Shown: positions 8,801 to 17,429, counted from the first letter of the stretch. The stretch: DNA of 58,186 bases from an uncultured Zoogloea sp. (GCA_937967645.1 CALBTT010000200.1:1-58186), one strand, 5' to 3'. Translations and numbers: made by a program. The notes: generated from the letters alone by a model not told the origin.

Positions 8801-9069
8801 ACGGCTCCGAGCTGCGCCGCCCCCTGGGCATCACCATGGTCGGCGGCCTGCTCCTCAGCCAGATCCTGACCATCTTCACCACCCCGGTGATCTACCTGGC
8901 CTTCGACCGTCTGGCCCGGCGTGTGGGCGGTGTGGGCGGTGTAGGGGCGGCTTCAGCCGCCCACGGACTTCGATCTGGCACCGACGGGCGGCTGAAGCCG
9001 CCCCTACAGCCGGCACCACAGCCAGCACCACAGCAGGACCTGCAGACCGCGGAAGGCGAGCGCCCGTGA
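5878..9069 (+). CDS. mdtB: RND efflux transporter, MdtB/MuxB-like, with REPIN-encoded C-terminal tail
   Basis: Proton-driven resistance-nodulation-division pump, 1063 aa. It begins NLSRPFILRPVATSLLMLAL (TM1), has the large periplasmic porter loops, the TM4 proton-relay Asp pair in GFVVDDAIVMIEN, the FFPVQDTG motif opening the second half, and the conserved GIVKKNAIMMIDFA segment late in the protein. MdtB-type subunits form mixed trimers with MdtC. The natural C-terminus seems to be about LAFDRLARRV; beyond it, residues 1022-1044 are encoded by a REPIN palindrome (8941-9007) and the tail is rich in Pro and Gln. Both junctions with neighbours overlap (ATGA, GTGA). Confidence 0.92.
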   Translation: MNLSRPFILRPVATSLLMLALLLVGLIAMRLLPVSALPEVEYPTIQIATRYPGASPEVTTSAITAPLERQFGQMPGLKRMSSTSGEGISVITLQFDLSLAMDVAEQQVQAAISTAGSFLPQDLPMPPVYSKINPADAPILTLAVSSNSQPLARLADLVDTRVAMKISQLPGVGLVTIGGGLRPAVRVQVNPQALASAGLSLEDVRTAIANANVNMAKGSFDGPVKATTLDANDQLKSAEDYRKLTLAWRNGAPIRLGDVAATVEGVENTRLAAWADKSPAVIINIHRQPGANVIETADRVRALLPQLADDLPTSVDLRLLTDRTTSIRASVADVQFELVLAVALVVGVIFLFLRSFTATLIPAVAVPLSLVGTFAVMYAAGFSINNLTLMALTIATGFVVDDAIVMIENISRHVEDGETPLEAALKGAKQIGFTILSLTVSLIAVLIPLIFMGDVVGRLFREFAITLAVSILISAVVSLTLTPMMSARLLRPTGHHHNRNGAFFQAIVDRYAAMLEWVLDRQGLTLLAAFGTLALTVLLYLFIPKGFFPVQDTGLIQAISDAPQDISFPAMAERQQTLAGIVLEDPAVDSLSSFIGVDGTNTTLNSGRMLIKLKPKEEREISAEEVIRRLQERLELRRVDTRLFMQPVQDLTIEDRASRTQYQFSVEGANEAQLAQWATRLTDKLRTLPQLADVASDLQDQGALAYVDIDRDSAGRLGVTPAAIDNALYSAFGQRQVSNIFTQSALYRVVLEVAPDFQQSPASLEHIHVPAAGGRSVPLSSVARISDRRTMLAINHIGQFPAVTLSFNLAPGVALGDAVAAIRSAEAELEVPRGIRSNFQGAALAFQASLDNTLLLILAAVVTMYIVLGVLYESTIHPVTILSTLPSAGVGALLALLVSGHELGMIGIIGIILLIGIVKKNAIMMIDFALEAEREQGKTPREAIFEACLLRFRPILMTTLAALLGALPLMLGDGDGSELRRPLGITMVGGLLLSQILTIFTTPVIYLAFDRLARRVGGVGGVGAASAAHGLRSGTDGRLKPPLQPAPQPAPQQDLQTAEGERP
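8941..9007. repeat. REPIN-like paired palindrome, copy B, inside a coding sequence
   Basis: 67 bp with the same two arms as the intergenic copies (GTAGGGGCGGCTTCAGCC... and its reverse complement). Here it lies wholly within the 3' end of the mdtB-like gene and is read through in frame, adding GAASAAHGLRSGTDGRLKPP to the protein. Confidence 0.88.
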
Positions 9070-12000
9070 ACCTCTCCGCCCTCTTCATCCGCCGGCCGGT
9101 GGCGACCTCGCTGCTGGCCCTGGCCATCGCCCTGGTCGGCCTGGTGGCCTACCGGCTGCTGCCGGTGGCGGCCCTGCCGCAGGTGGACTTCCCCACCCTC
9201 ACCGTGTCGGCCAACCTGCCCGGCGCCAGCCCGGAGACCATGGCGGCCACCGTGGCGACGCCCCTGGAGCGGGCCCTCGGCACCATCGCCGGGGTCACCG
9301 AGCTGACCTCGTCGAGTTCCCTCGGCAACACCCGTATCACCCTGCAGCTGGATCTCGACCAGAACATCGAGACCGCCGCCAAGAGCGTGCAGGCCGCCAT
9401 CAATGCAACCCGCAGCCAGCTGCCCAGCGGCATGTCCGGCAACCCCACCTACCGCAAGATCAATCCCTCCGACGCGCCGGTGCTGATCCTGTCGATGACC
9501 TCCGACTCGGTGTCGCGGGCGGCCATGTACGACTTCGCCTCCACCGTGCTGGCCCAGCGCCTGGCCCAGGTGAAGGGCGTCGGCCAGGTGAACATGGGCG
9601 GCGGCTCCCTGCCGGCGGTGCGGGTGGAAGTGGATCCGGGCGGGCTGGCCGCGGCGGGTGTCGGCGTGGAGAGCCTGCGCCAGGCCATCGATGCCGCCAA
9701 CGTGACCCGCCCCAAGGGCAGCCTGGAGAACGGCGAGCGCCACTGGCAGCTGGGCGCCAGCGACCAGGCCACCAAGGCCGCCGACTACCTGCCCACCATC
9801 GTTTCCTGGAAGAGCGGCGCGGCCCTGCGCCTGGGCGACGTGGCGCGGGTCTTCGACGGCGAGCAGGACACCCGCAACATGGGGCTCGCCAACGGCAAGC
9901 CGGCGGTCATCCTGCTGATCAACCGGCAGCCCGACGCCAACGTGATCGAGACCGTCGAGCGGGCCCTGGCCATCCTGCCCCAGCTGCGCGCCGAGCTGCC
10001 GCCGGGGATCAAGCTCGAGGTGGTGGCCGACCGCACGGTGACGATCCGCGCCTCCCTGCGCGAGGTGCAGCACACCCTGCTGCTGTCCATCGGGCTGGTG
10101 ATCATGGTGGTCTTCCTGTTCCTGCGCAACGCCCGGGCGGCACTGATCCCCAGCGTGGCGGTGCCGGTGTCCCTGCTCGGCACCTTCGCGGTGATGTACC
10201 TGTGCGGCTTTTCGCTCAACAACATCTCGCTGATGGCCCTGGTCATCGTCACCGGCTTCGTGGTGGATGACGCGGTGGTGGTGCTGGAGAACATCTCCCG
10301 CCACATCGAGGCCGGCATGACGCCCTTCGATGCGGCCCTGCGGGGCGCCCGCGAGGTGGGCTTCACGGTGCTGTCCATGAGCCTCTCGCTGATCGCCGTG
10401 TTCATCCCCATCCTGCTGATGGGCGGCGTGGTCGGACGGCTGTTCCGCGAATTCGCGGTGACCCTGTCGGCGGCCATCCTGGTGTCGCTGGTGGTGTCCC
10501 TGACCCTCACCCCGATGATGTGCGCGCGCCTGCTCAAGCCCCACGCACCGCCGCCCGCCGGCACCCGCCCGACCCTGGCCGCCCGTCTGCAGGACGCCCT
10601 GCTGGGCGGCTACGGGCGCTCCCTGGCGGTGGTGCTGCGCCATCCGTGGATCACCCTGGCGCTGCTGTTCGCCACCATCGCCTTCAACGGGTACCTCTAC
10701 GGCATCGTCCCGAAGGGCTTCTTCCCGCAGCAGGACACCGGCCGCATCATGGGTTTCATCGATGCCGACCAGCGCACCTCCTTCCAGTCGATGCAGGGCA
10801 AGCTGAGCCGCTTCGTGTCCATCGTGCAGCAGGACCCGGCGGTGGACAACGTGGTCGGCTACGCCGGCGGCGCCGGGGGTGGTGGCCCGCGGGGCGGCAG
10901 CGGCGGGATGATGTTCGTGACCCTCAAGCCGCTGGCCGAACGCGACGTGACCGCCGATCAGGTGATCGGCCGCCTGCGCGGCAAGCTGTCCCGCGAACCC
11001 GGCGCCAGCCTGTTCCTGGTGGCCGCCCAGGACATCCGCATCGGCGGACGCATGTCCGGTGCCCAGTACGAATTCACCCTCCAGTCCGACTCCCTGCAGA
11101 CCCTGCGCCAGTGGGAGCCGCGCATCCGCGAGGCGATGCGCAAGCTGCCCCAGCTGGAGGACGTCAGCTCCGACCGCCAGGACAAGGGCGAACAGACCTA
11201 CCTGGAGGTGGACCGGGATGCCCTGGCGCGCCTGGGCCTCAACCAGCGGCTGGTGAATGCCACCCTCAACGACCTGTTCGGACAGCGCCTGGTCTCCACC
11301 ATCTACGGCCCCCTCAATCAGTACCGGGTGGTGCTGGAGGCGGAGCAGCGCTACCTGCAGAGCCCCGAGATCCTCAACGACTTGTTCGTGGTCGGCCCCG
11401 ACGGCAATCGGGTCCCGCTGGCCGCCTTCTCCCGCTGGCAGGCCGGCACCATGCCGCTGGCGGTGAATCACCAGGGCGGCAGCGTGGCCAGCACCATCTC
11501 CTTCAACCTGCCGGTCGGCGTGTCCCTGTCCGAAGCCACCGACGCGGTGCGCCAGGAGATGGCCCGCATCGGGGTGCCCAGCTCGGTGCATGGCAGCTTC
11601 GAGGGCAATGCCAAGGCCTTCCAGGCCTCCCTGAAAAGCCAGCCGATGCTGATCCTGGCGGCCATCGTGGCGGTGTATCTGATCCTCGGCATGCTCTACG
11701 AGAACCTCACCCACCCGATCACCATCCTGTCCACCCTGCCCTCGGCCGGGGTCGGAGCGATCCTGGCCCTGCTCGCCTTCAAGACCGAGTTCGGGGTGAT
11801 CTCGCTGATCGGCGTGATCCTGCTCATCGGCATCGTCAAGAAGAACGCCATCATGATGATCGACTTCGCCATCAGCGCCGAGCGGGACCGGGGGCTGTCG
11901 CCCCGCGACGCCATCTTCGAGGCCTGCCTGCTGCGCTTCCGGCCGATCATGATGACCACCCTGGCGGCCCTCTTCGGCGCCCTGCCCCTGGCCTTCGGGG

Positions 12001-12185
12001 TGGGCGACGGGGCCGAGCTGCGCCAACCGCTGGGCATCACCATCGTCGGTGGCCTGATCCTCAGCCAGATCCTCACCCTCTACACCACCCCGGTGGTCTA
12101 TCTGCAGCTCGACCGCCTGCGCCTGGCCCTGCGCCGGCGCCTGGGCCGCCCCAGCCACAGCCCGGCCTCCGCAACGCATCCATGA
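9066..12185 (+). CDS. mdtC: RND efflux transporter, MdtC/MuxC-like
   Basis: Second inner-membrane pump subunit, 1039 aa, homologous along its length to the preceding gene. It starts NLSALFIRRPVATSLLALAI, has TM4 GFVVDDAVVVLEN with the Asp pair, FFPQQDTG at the mid-protein junction, and GIVKKNAIMMIDFAIS. The start is GTG, inside the previous stop (GTGA), and its own stop overlaps the OMF start (ATGA), so the four genes are tightly coupled. The two subunits probably form a heterotrimer as MdtB2C does. Confidence 0.92.
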   Translation: MNLSALFIRRPVATSLLALAIALVGLVAYRLLPVAALPQVDFPTLTVSANLPGASPETMAATVATPLERALGTIAGVTELTSSSSLGNTRITLQLDLDQNIETAAKSVQAAINATRSQLPSGMSGNPTYRKINPSDAPVLILSMTSDSVSRAAMYDFASTVLAQRLAQVKGVGQVNMGGGSLPAVRVEVDPGGLAAAGVGVESLRQAIDAANVTRPKGSLENGERHWQLGASDQATKAADYLPTIVSWKSGAALRLGDVARVFDGEQDTRNMGLANGKPAVILLINRQPDANVIETVERALAILPQLRAELPPGIKLEVVADRTVTIRASLREVQHTLLLSIGLVIMVVFLFLRNARAALIPSVAVPVSLLGTFAVMYLCGFSLNNISLMALVIVTGFVVDDAVVVLENISRHIEAGMTPFDAALRGAREVGFTVLSMSLSLIAVFIPILLMGGVVGRLFREFAVTLSAAILVSLVVSLTLTPMMCARLLKPHAPPPAGTRPTLAARLQDALLGGYGRSLAVVLRHPWITLALLFATIAFNGYLYGIVPKGFFPQQDTGRIMGFIDADQRTSFQSMQGKLSRFVSIVQQDPAVDNVVGYAGGAGGGGPRGGSGGMMFVTLKPLAERDVTADQVIGRLRGKLSREPGASLFLVAAQDIRIGGRMSGAQYEFTLQSDSLQTLRQWEPRIREAMRKLPQLEDVSSDRQDKGEQTYLEVDRDALARLGLNQRLVNATLNDLFGQRLVSTIYGPLNQYRVVLEAEQRYLQSPEILNDLFVVGPDGNRVPLAAFSRWQAGTMPLAVNHQGGSVASTISFNLPVGVSLSEATDAVRQEMARIGVPSSVHGSFEGNAKAFQASLKSQPMLILAAIVAVYLILGMLYENLTHPITILSTLPSAGVGAILALLAFKTEFGVISLIGVILLIGIVKKNAIMMIDFAISAERDRGLSPRDAIFEACLLRFRPIMMTTLAALFGALPLAFGVGDGAELRQPLGITIVGGLILSQILTLYTTPVVYLQLDRLRLALRRRLGRPSHSPASATHP

Positions 12186-13612
12186 CCCGTACCGCCTTTT
12201 CCGCAATGACACTCCGCCTGCCCCTGCTGGCCACCACCCTGCTCCTCGCCGGCTGCGCCGTCGGCCCCGACCACCGACGCCCCGAAGCCCCCGTCCCCGC
12301 CCAGTTCCGCGAAGCGGAGGGCTGGAAGCTCGCCGAACCGGCCGACGCCCAGACCGCCCAGGCCTGGTGGAAGCACTTCCACGACCCGCAGCTCGACCAG
12401 TTGGTGGAACAAGTGGATCTCTCCAACCAGAGCATCCGCATCGCCGAGGCCCGCTTCCGCCAGGCCACCGCCCTGCTCGATGCCGCCCAGGCCCAGGCCC
12501 TGCCCAGCCTCAACGCCACCGCCGGGGTGACCCGCAGTCAGGGGGTCAGCACCACCACCACCGGCGGCACCACCGCCAACGCTGGCGCGCCGATCCGCAA
12601 CACCAGCCGGCTGAGCCTCACCGCCAGCTGGGAGCCCGACCTGTGGGGCCGCATCGCCCGTGCCAGCGAAGCCGCCGGCGCCAGCGCCGCCGCGGTGGGC
12701 GCCGACCTGCAGGCGGCCCGCCTGTCGGCCCGTGCCGCGGTCACCCAGGCCTACCTGCAGCTGCGCATCAACGACGCCCAGCACGCCCTGCTGGAGCGCA
12801 CCGTGACGGCCTACACCCGCTCCGCCGAGATCACCCGCCACCGCTTCGACGCCGGCGTGGCCGCGCGGGCCGACGTGACCCAGGCCCAGGCCCAGCTGAA
12901 GACCGCCCAGGCCCAGCTGATCGACCTGGGCATCCAGCGCCGCCAGCTGGAGCACGCCATCGCCGTGCTCACCGGCAAGGCGCCCGCGGAACTCCGCCTG
13001 GCCCCCTCCAGCACCCTGCCGGAAGTGCCCCGGGTGCCGGGGCTGCTGCCGTCCGCCCTGCTCGAGCGCCGCCCCGACATCGGCGCCGCCGAACGCCGGG
13101 TGGCGGCGGCCAACGCCCAGATCGGCGTGGCCCAGGCCGCCTTCTTCCCGACCCTCACCCTCGGCGCCACCGGCGGCACCCAGGGCAGCGCGCTGGCCCG
13201 CGTGCTGTCGCTGCCCAACAGTTTCTGGTCCCTCGGCCCCAGCCTGGCCCTCACCCTGTTCGACGGCGGCGCGCGCAGCGCCCGCAAGGACCAGGCGGTG
13301 GCCGCCTGGGAGGAGAGCGTGGCCAGCTACCGGCAGACGGTACTCACCGCATTCCAGGAAGTGGAGGACAATCTCGCGGCCCTGCAGATCCTCGACGCCG
13401 AGGCCCGGGCCCAGGCAGAGGCCCTCGCGGCCGCCACCGAATCCCTGGAACTGGTCAACAATCAATACCTCGCAGGAACCGTCAGCTACCTCAACGTGAC
13501 CAACGCGCAAACCGTGGCCCTCAACGCAGAGCGCGCCCGCCTCGACATCCTGGTCCGCCGCCTGACCGGCAGCGTGGCCCTGTTCAAGGCCATCGGCGGC
13601 GACCGGCCATGA
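12182..13612 (+). CDS. Outer-membrane efflux lipoprotein, NodT/OprM (TolC-like) family
   Basis: Forms the outer-membrane exit duct of the pump. 476 aa with a lipoprotein signal ending LLLAGC (Cys about residue 25, AVGPD following), then the duplicated helical-barrel repeat typical of OMFs (DPQLDQLVEQV, QSIRIAEARFRQATALLDAAQ, the LERRPDIGAAERRVAAANAQIGVAQAAFFP motif). This start, overlapping the mdtC stop, is preferred: the in-frame region upstream to 10520 is only a shadow of mdtC. Likely the dedicated partner of the MdtABC-like pump, like OpmB for MuxABC. Confidence 0.92.
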   Translation: MTRTAFSAMTLRLPLLATTLLLAGCAVGPDHRRPEAPVPAQFREAEGWKLAEPADAQTAQAWWKHFHDPQLDQLVEQVDLSNQSIRIAEARFRQATALLDAAQAQALPSLNATAGVTRSQGVSTTTTGGTTANAGAPIRNTSRLSLTASWEPDLWGRIARASEAAGASAAAVGADLQAARLSARAAVTQAYLQLRINDAQHALLERTVTAYTRSAEITRHRFDAGVAARADVTQAQAQLKTAQAQLIDLGIQRRQLEHAIAVLTGKAPAELRLAPSSTLPEVPRVPGLLPSALLERRPDIGAAERRVAAANAQIGVAQAAFFPTLTLGATGGTQGSALARVLSLPNSFWSLGPSLALTLFDGGARSARKDQAVAAWEESVASYRQTVLTAFQEVEDNLAALQILDAEARAQAEALAAATESLELVNNQYLAGTVSYLNVTNAQTVALNAERARLDILVRRLTGSVALFKAIGGDRP

Positions 13613-13661
13613 CGACGCCCCCTACCTGTCCATGAATCCACTCTCAGCTCCAGGAGCCAAC

Positions 13662-14363
13662 ATGCAACGCCAACGCGTCTGGGACCTGCCCATCCGCCTC
13701 TTCCACTGGCTGCTCGTCGCCAGCATCGCCTTCGCCTACGTGTCCGGCCAGCTCGGCGGCAACCTCATCGACTGGCACGCCCGCGCCGGCTTCCTCATCC
13801 TCGGCCTGGTGGTGTTCCGCCTAGTCTGGGGGCTGGTCGGCACGCCCACCGCCCGCTTCGCCACCTTCGTGCGCGGCCCGGCTGCCATCGCCGCCTACCT
13901 GCGCGGCGAATGGCGCGGCATCGGCCACAACCCGCTGGGCGCCCTGTCGGTGCTGGGCCTGCTCGCCCTGATCGGCGCGCAAGCCGCCACCGGGCTGTTC
14001 ACCAATGACGACATCGCCTTCCAGGGCCCCTTTGCCGACTGGGTCGGCAAAGAGCTGTCGGACCGCTTCCACGGCTGGCACGCCCTGTTGCAGAATGCCC
14101 TGCTCGTGCTGATCGGCGTGCACGTTGCGGCGATCGTCTTCTATGCCCGCATCAAGAAGGAGAACCTGGTCAAACCGATGATCACCGGCTGGACCGAAGC
14201 CCCTGCCACCGGCACTCCCGCCCCCCTCCGCGGCGGCGGCGTGGTCGCTTTCGTCGTGTCGGCGCTGATCGCCGGGGCCGCCACCTGGGCCGCGGCCGGA
14301 GGCCTGCTGCCGCCCCCGCCGGCCGCCGCCGCCCAACCGGCTGCGGCCTCACCCGCCTGGTAA
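13662..14363 (+). CDS. Cytochrome b561-type membrane diheme cytochrome
   Basis: Likely a quinone-linked di-heme b cytochrome in the inner membrane. 233 aa with WDLPIRLFHWLLVASIAFAYVSG at the start (first heme-ligand His in LFHW), a second His in LIDWHARAGF, further His residues in GWHALLQNALLVLIGVHVAAIV, and four to five membrane helices, the pattern of the hydrogenase/thiosulfate cytochrome b (Cytochrome_B_N) family. The tail is an Ala/Pro-rich extension after a last hydrophobic helix. ATG at 13662 has AGGAG 7 nt upstream; the longer frame from 13632 lacks this. It follows the RND operon by about 50 nt, so it may be co-transcribed. Confidence 0.87.
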   Translation: MQRQRVWDLPIRLFHWLLVASIAFAYVSGQLGGNLIDWHARAGFLILGLVVFRLVWGLVGTPTARFATFVRGPAAIAAYLRGEWRGIGHNPLGALSVLGLLALIGAQAATGLFTNDDIAFQGPFADWVGKELSDRFHGWHALLQNALLVLIGVHVAAIVFYARIKKENLVKPMITGWTEAPATGTPAPLRGGGVVAFVVSALIAGAATWAAAGGLLPPPPAAAAQPAAASPAW

Positions 14364-14440
14364 GAGAACTTAGTGCCCCGCCGGGGAGTCCCAGACACCA
14401 TCTTCCCGGCCCTTCACCCCACCCCACAGGAACAACGCCC

Positions 14441-16513
14441 ATGAAGAAGCGCCTGCTCGGAGCCCTGCTGGCCATCGCCCTCGGCACCACCGCCTTCGCC
14501 GATGCCCCGCGCCTCGCCCCGACCATCGAACAAGCCCAGGCCGCCTACCTCGGCTCGATGTTCCTGAGCCGCTACCACTATGCCGTGCGGCCCCTCGACG
14601 ACACCCTCTCCAGCGAGATCTTCGATCGCTACCTGAAGAGCCTCGACCCGGAACGGCTGTACTTCACCCAGGCCGACATCGACAGCTTCGCCGGGCTGCG
14701 CACGCGCCTCGACGACGCCATCCTGCAGGGCGACCTGCAGCCCCCCTTCGCCCTCTTCCAGCGCTTCGACGAGCGGGTGGCCGAGCGCTTCGCCGAGGCG
14801 CGCAAGCTGCTGCAGCAGGACTTCGACTTCAGCGTCGCCGAGAGCTACCCCCTCGACCGCAGCAAGGCGCCCTGGCCCAAGGATGACGACGAGGCCCGCG
14901 ACCTCTGGCGCAAGCGGGTCAAGAACGACTGGCTGCGCCTGAAGCTGGCCGGCAAGGACAGCCAGGCGATCCGCGAGACCCTCGGCAAGCGCTACGACAA
15001 CGCCCTCACCCGCAGCCGGCGGACCCGCAGCGACGACGTCTTCCAGACCTTCATGAACGCCTACGCGGGCGCCATCGAACCCCACACCAGCTACCTGGGG
15101 CGGGGCGCGGCAGACTCCTTCGACATCTCGATGCGCCTCTCCCTGGTCGGCATCGGGGCCGTGCTGCAGGAGCGCGACGAGTACATCACCATACGCGAGC
15201 TAAGCCCCGGTGGCCCCGCCGCGCGCTCCGGCAAGCTGGCCGCCGGCGACCGCATCGTCGGCGTCGGCCAGGGCGACGGCAACCCGGTGGTGGACGTGGT
15301 CGGCGCCCGGGTGGACGAAGTGGTCAAGATGATCCGCGGCACCAAGGACACCCGCGTGGTGCTCGACATCCTGCCCGCCGGGGCCGGCCCGGATACCCAG
15401 CACAAGCAGGTCACCCTGGTGCGCGACAAGATCAAGCTCGAGGAGCAGGCCGCGCGCAAGTCGGTGGTCAAGGGCGAGGGCGACCAGCGCATCGGCGTGA
15501 TCACCCTGCCCGCCTTCTACGAGGACTTCGAGGGCCGCCGCCGCGGCGACAAGGACTTCCGCAGCGCCAGCCGCGACGTGGCCAGGCTGGCCGAAGAGCT
15601 CAAGAAGGAAGGGGTCGCCGGACTGATCCTCGACCTGCGCAACAACGGCGGCGGTTCCCTGCGCGAGGCGGTGGAGCTGACCGGCCTGTTCATCGACACC
15701 GGCCCGGTGGTGCAACAACGCAGCGCCGACGGCAAGATTGCCGTCGAGAGCGACGACAAGCCCGGCGTAGTGTGGAGCGGCCCCCTCGCCGTGATGATCA
15801 ACCGCGGCTCCGCCTCGGCCTCCGAGATTCTCGCCGCCGCGCTGCAGGACTACGGCCGCGCCGTGATCGTCGGCGAACCCAGCTTCGGCAAGGGCACCGT
15901 GCAGACCCTGGTGGACCTGGACCGGGTAGCCAACAACGCGAAGCCCGTGCTGGGCGAGCTCAAGATGACCGTGGCCCAGTTCTTCCGCGTCAATGGCGGC
16001 ACCACCCAGCTCAAGGGCGTGACCCCCGACATCCGCTTCCCCTCGGCCTTCGCGGCCGACGAGTTCGGCGAGACCAGCTTCGACAACGCCCTGCCCTGGC
16101 GCGAGATCGCCCCGGCGTCCTATCAGCCCGCCGGCACCCTGCAGGACATCCTGCCCGAGCTGCAGCGCCGCTACGAGGCCCGCACCCGGGACGACAAATC
16201 CTTCCGGGAGCTCCAGGAGGACGTCGCCGAGGTCACCCGCATCAAGGAAATGCGCAGCCTGTCACTGGTGGAGGCTGAGCGCAAAAAGGAGAAGGAAGCC
16301 CGCGAAGCCCGCCTCAAGGCCCGCAAGGGCGAGGACGCCGAAGCCCTGAGCGACGATGGCCTGCAGTCCGGCGAGCGCAGCCTGAAGGCCGAACTCGCCT
16401 CCGAAAAGGCCTTCAAGGACCGCAAGGACTTCCTCCTCGAGGAAACCGCCCGCATCGTCACCGATGCGGCGGTGCTGGTACCCGCATCACGGCCCGTGGC
16501 CAGAGCGCAGTAA
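14441..16513 (+). CDS. prc: C-terminal processing (tail-specific) protease Prc
   Basis: Periplasmic S41 serine protease that trims or degrades proteins from the C-terminus. 690 aa, close to the 682 aa of E. coli Prc. Signal peptide MKKRLLGALLAIALGTTAFA, N-terminal helical domain, PDZ domain around IRELSPGGPAARSGKLAAGD (about 250-320), protease core with INRGSASASE (nucleophile Ser by alignment about 459), Asp 470 and Lys in SFGKGTVQ (484), spaced as in E. coli S430/D441/K455, and the C-terminal DUF3340-like helical arm. It lies 78 nt after the cytochrome b and ends at a strong hairpin. Confidence 0.94.
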   Translation: MKKRLLGALLAIALGTTAFADAPRLAPTIEQAQAAYLGSMFLSRYHYAVRPLDDTLSSEIFDRYLKSLDPERLYFTQADIDSFAGLRTRLDDAILQGDLQPPFALFQRFDERVAERFAEARKLLQQDFDFSVAESYPLDRSKAPWPKDDDEARDLWRKRVKNDWLRLKLAGKDSQAIRETLGKRYDNALTRSRRTRSDDVFQTFMNAYAGAIEPHTSYLGRGAADSFDISMRLSLVGIGAVLQERDEYITIRELSPGGPAARSGKLAAGDRIVGVGQGDGNPVVDVVGARVDEVVKMIRGTKDTRVVLDILPAGAGPDTQHKQVTLVRDKIKLEEQAARKSVVKGEGDQRIGVITLPAFYEDFEGRRRGDKDFRSASRDVARLAEELKKEGVAGLILDLRNNGGGSLREAVELTGLFIDTGPVVQQRSADGKIAVESDDKPGVVWSGPLAVMINRGSASASEILAAALQDYGRAVIVGEPSFGKGTVQTLVDLDRVANNAKPVLGELKMTVAQFFRVNGGTTQLKGVTPDIRFPSAFAADEFGETSFDNALPWREIAPASYQPAGTLQDILPELQRRYEARTRDDKSFRELQEDVAEVTRIKEMRSLSLVEAERKKEKEAREARLKARKGEDAEALSDDGLQSGERSLKAELASEKAFKDRKDFLLEETARIVTDAAVLVPASRPVARAQ

Positions 16514-16536
16514 CCACACCCTTCCCTCCGCAGGTC

Positions 16537-16579
16537 CTGGAACGCCGGCCTCCCTCGATACGAGGGGCCGGCGTTCCAG
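16537..16579 (+). terminator. Hairpin after prc (probable terminator)
   Basis: A perfect 14-bp stem, CTGGAACGCCGGCC (16537-16550) against its reverse complement (16566-16579), 15-nt loop, 24 nt past the prc stop. There is no U-tract, so efficiency is uncertain. Confidence 0.6.
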
Positions 16580-16610
16580 CATTCCGGCCAGCACACGCAT
16601 GCACGCCCCG

Positions 16611-16647
16611 CAACAGCATTGCCAGCACATCTGCTGACTACCCAGCA
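16611..16647. promoter_or_regulatory. Upstream activator sites of the rhodanese gene
   Basis: CAGCACATCTGCTG (16623-16636) is a perfect CAGCA-N4-TGCTG dyad. A CAACA half-site is 12 bp upstream (16611) and a CAGCA half-site is exactly 20 bp downstream (16643). The sigma-54 candidate starts about 68 bp further on. Confidence 0.58.
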
Positions 16648-16703
16648 GCACGGCCCCTGGGCCGCACCATCAGGCAAGAAAAACCGTTTTGATATCAGCC
16701 TCT

Positions 16704-16719
16704 TGGCAGACCACCCGCA
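16704..16719 (+). promoter_or_regulatory. Sigma-54 promoter candidate of the rhodanese gene
   Basis: TGGCAGACCACCCGCA keeps GG and GC 10 nt apart. The -24 box is good (TGGCA), the -12 box (CGCA) is weaker. Predicted start near 16730, leader about 84 nt. Confidence 0.5.
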
Positions 16720-16813
16720 GCACCGCAAAGACGGCGCGATTGTTGCAATCCAGAGCGGGCGGGCGCCCCGACGGGCAGCCCCGGTCAAATCCTCTTCAGC
16801 CAAGAAAGACATC

Positions 16814-17284
16814 ATGAAAACCGCTCTCCTCCTCGCCGCCCTGCTTGCCGCCGGCACCACCAGCGCATTTGCCCAGACTGCCGCCCCGGCGCAGCAGGCG
16901 GCGCCTGCCAAACCCTACGTGGCGCCGCCCTGGGCCTACAAGACCAAGCAGCTCAACCGTGCCGAGATCGACGCCCTGCTGGCCAAGCCCGGCGAGGTGC
17001 TGGTGCTCGACGTGCGCCGCCCCGACGAACTGATCACCCGCGGCAGCTTCCCGGTGTTCCTGAGCATCCAGTTCGGCGAGGTAGAGAAGTACCTGGCCTA
17101 CATCCCCAAGGACCGCAGCATCATCACCGTGTCCAACCGCGCCCACCGGGCCGGCGACATCGGCGACAAGCTGAGCGCCAAGGGCTACAAGATCGCCGGC
17201 GCCGCCGGCTCCCTGGACTACGAGGACCAGGGCGGCAAGGTGGCCCGCGTCACCGCGCCGGCCCCCCGCGCCGCCGCCAACTGA
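16814..17284 (+). CDS. Secreted rhodanese-like protein lacking the catalytic cysteine
   Basis: 156 aa: signal peptide (MKTALLLAALLAAGTTSAFA), an Ala/Pro linker, then a single rhodanese fold with the CH2A-like LDVRRPDEL (65-73). The loop that normally carries the persulfide Cys (C-x-x-G-x-R) here reads VSNRAHRAG, with Ser107 where Cys is expected, so sulfur transfer is unlikely; a binding or sensing role is possible. The start at 16814 gives a clean signal peptide and lies downstream of the sigma-54 candidate; the longer frame from 16619 would run across the regulatory region. Confidence 0.8.
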   Translation: MKTALLLAALLAAGTTSAFAQTAAPAQQAAPAKPYVAPPWAYKTKQLNRAEIDALLAKPGEVLVLDVRRPDELITRGSFPVFLSIQFGEVEKYLAYIPKDRSIITVSNRAHRAGDIGDKLSAKGYKIAGAAGSLDYEDQGGKVARVTAPAPRAAAN

Positions 17285-17292
17285 GCCGGTCA

Positions 17293-17314
17293 GGGCGGCA
17301 GCGGAGAGCCGCCC
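17293..17314 (+). terminator. Short hairpin after the rhodanese gene
   Basis: GGGCGGC (17293-17299) pairs with GCCGCCC (17308-17314), starting 9 nt past the stop, followed by GTCTTAT. A weak terminator at best. Confidence 0.35.
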
Positions 17315-17429
17315 GTCTTATCGTCGGGCGCCTTGCCTCCGCGCCCGACACCGCCACCTGCAACCCCTTGATGCCCGCCCGCCGGGCGTAGAATGGCGCC
17401 CGGACAGGACAACAGGGAATGCAGCGGGC

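Noticed and set aside
8892..12212. Very long minus-strand open frame opposite mdtC, about 1100 codons
   Set aside because: Shadow of the RND gene in high-GC DNA: it is His/Gln/Gly/Arg-rich with no domain, no signal and no start context. The same holds for the long antisense frames at 21428-24232, 23863-26349 and 42147-44822.
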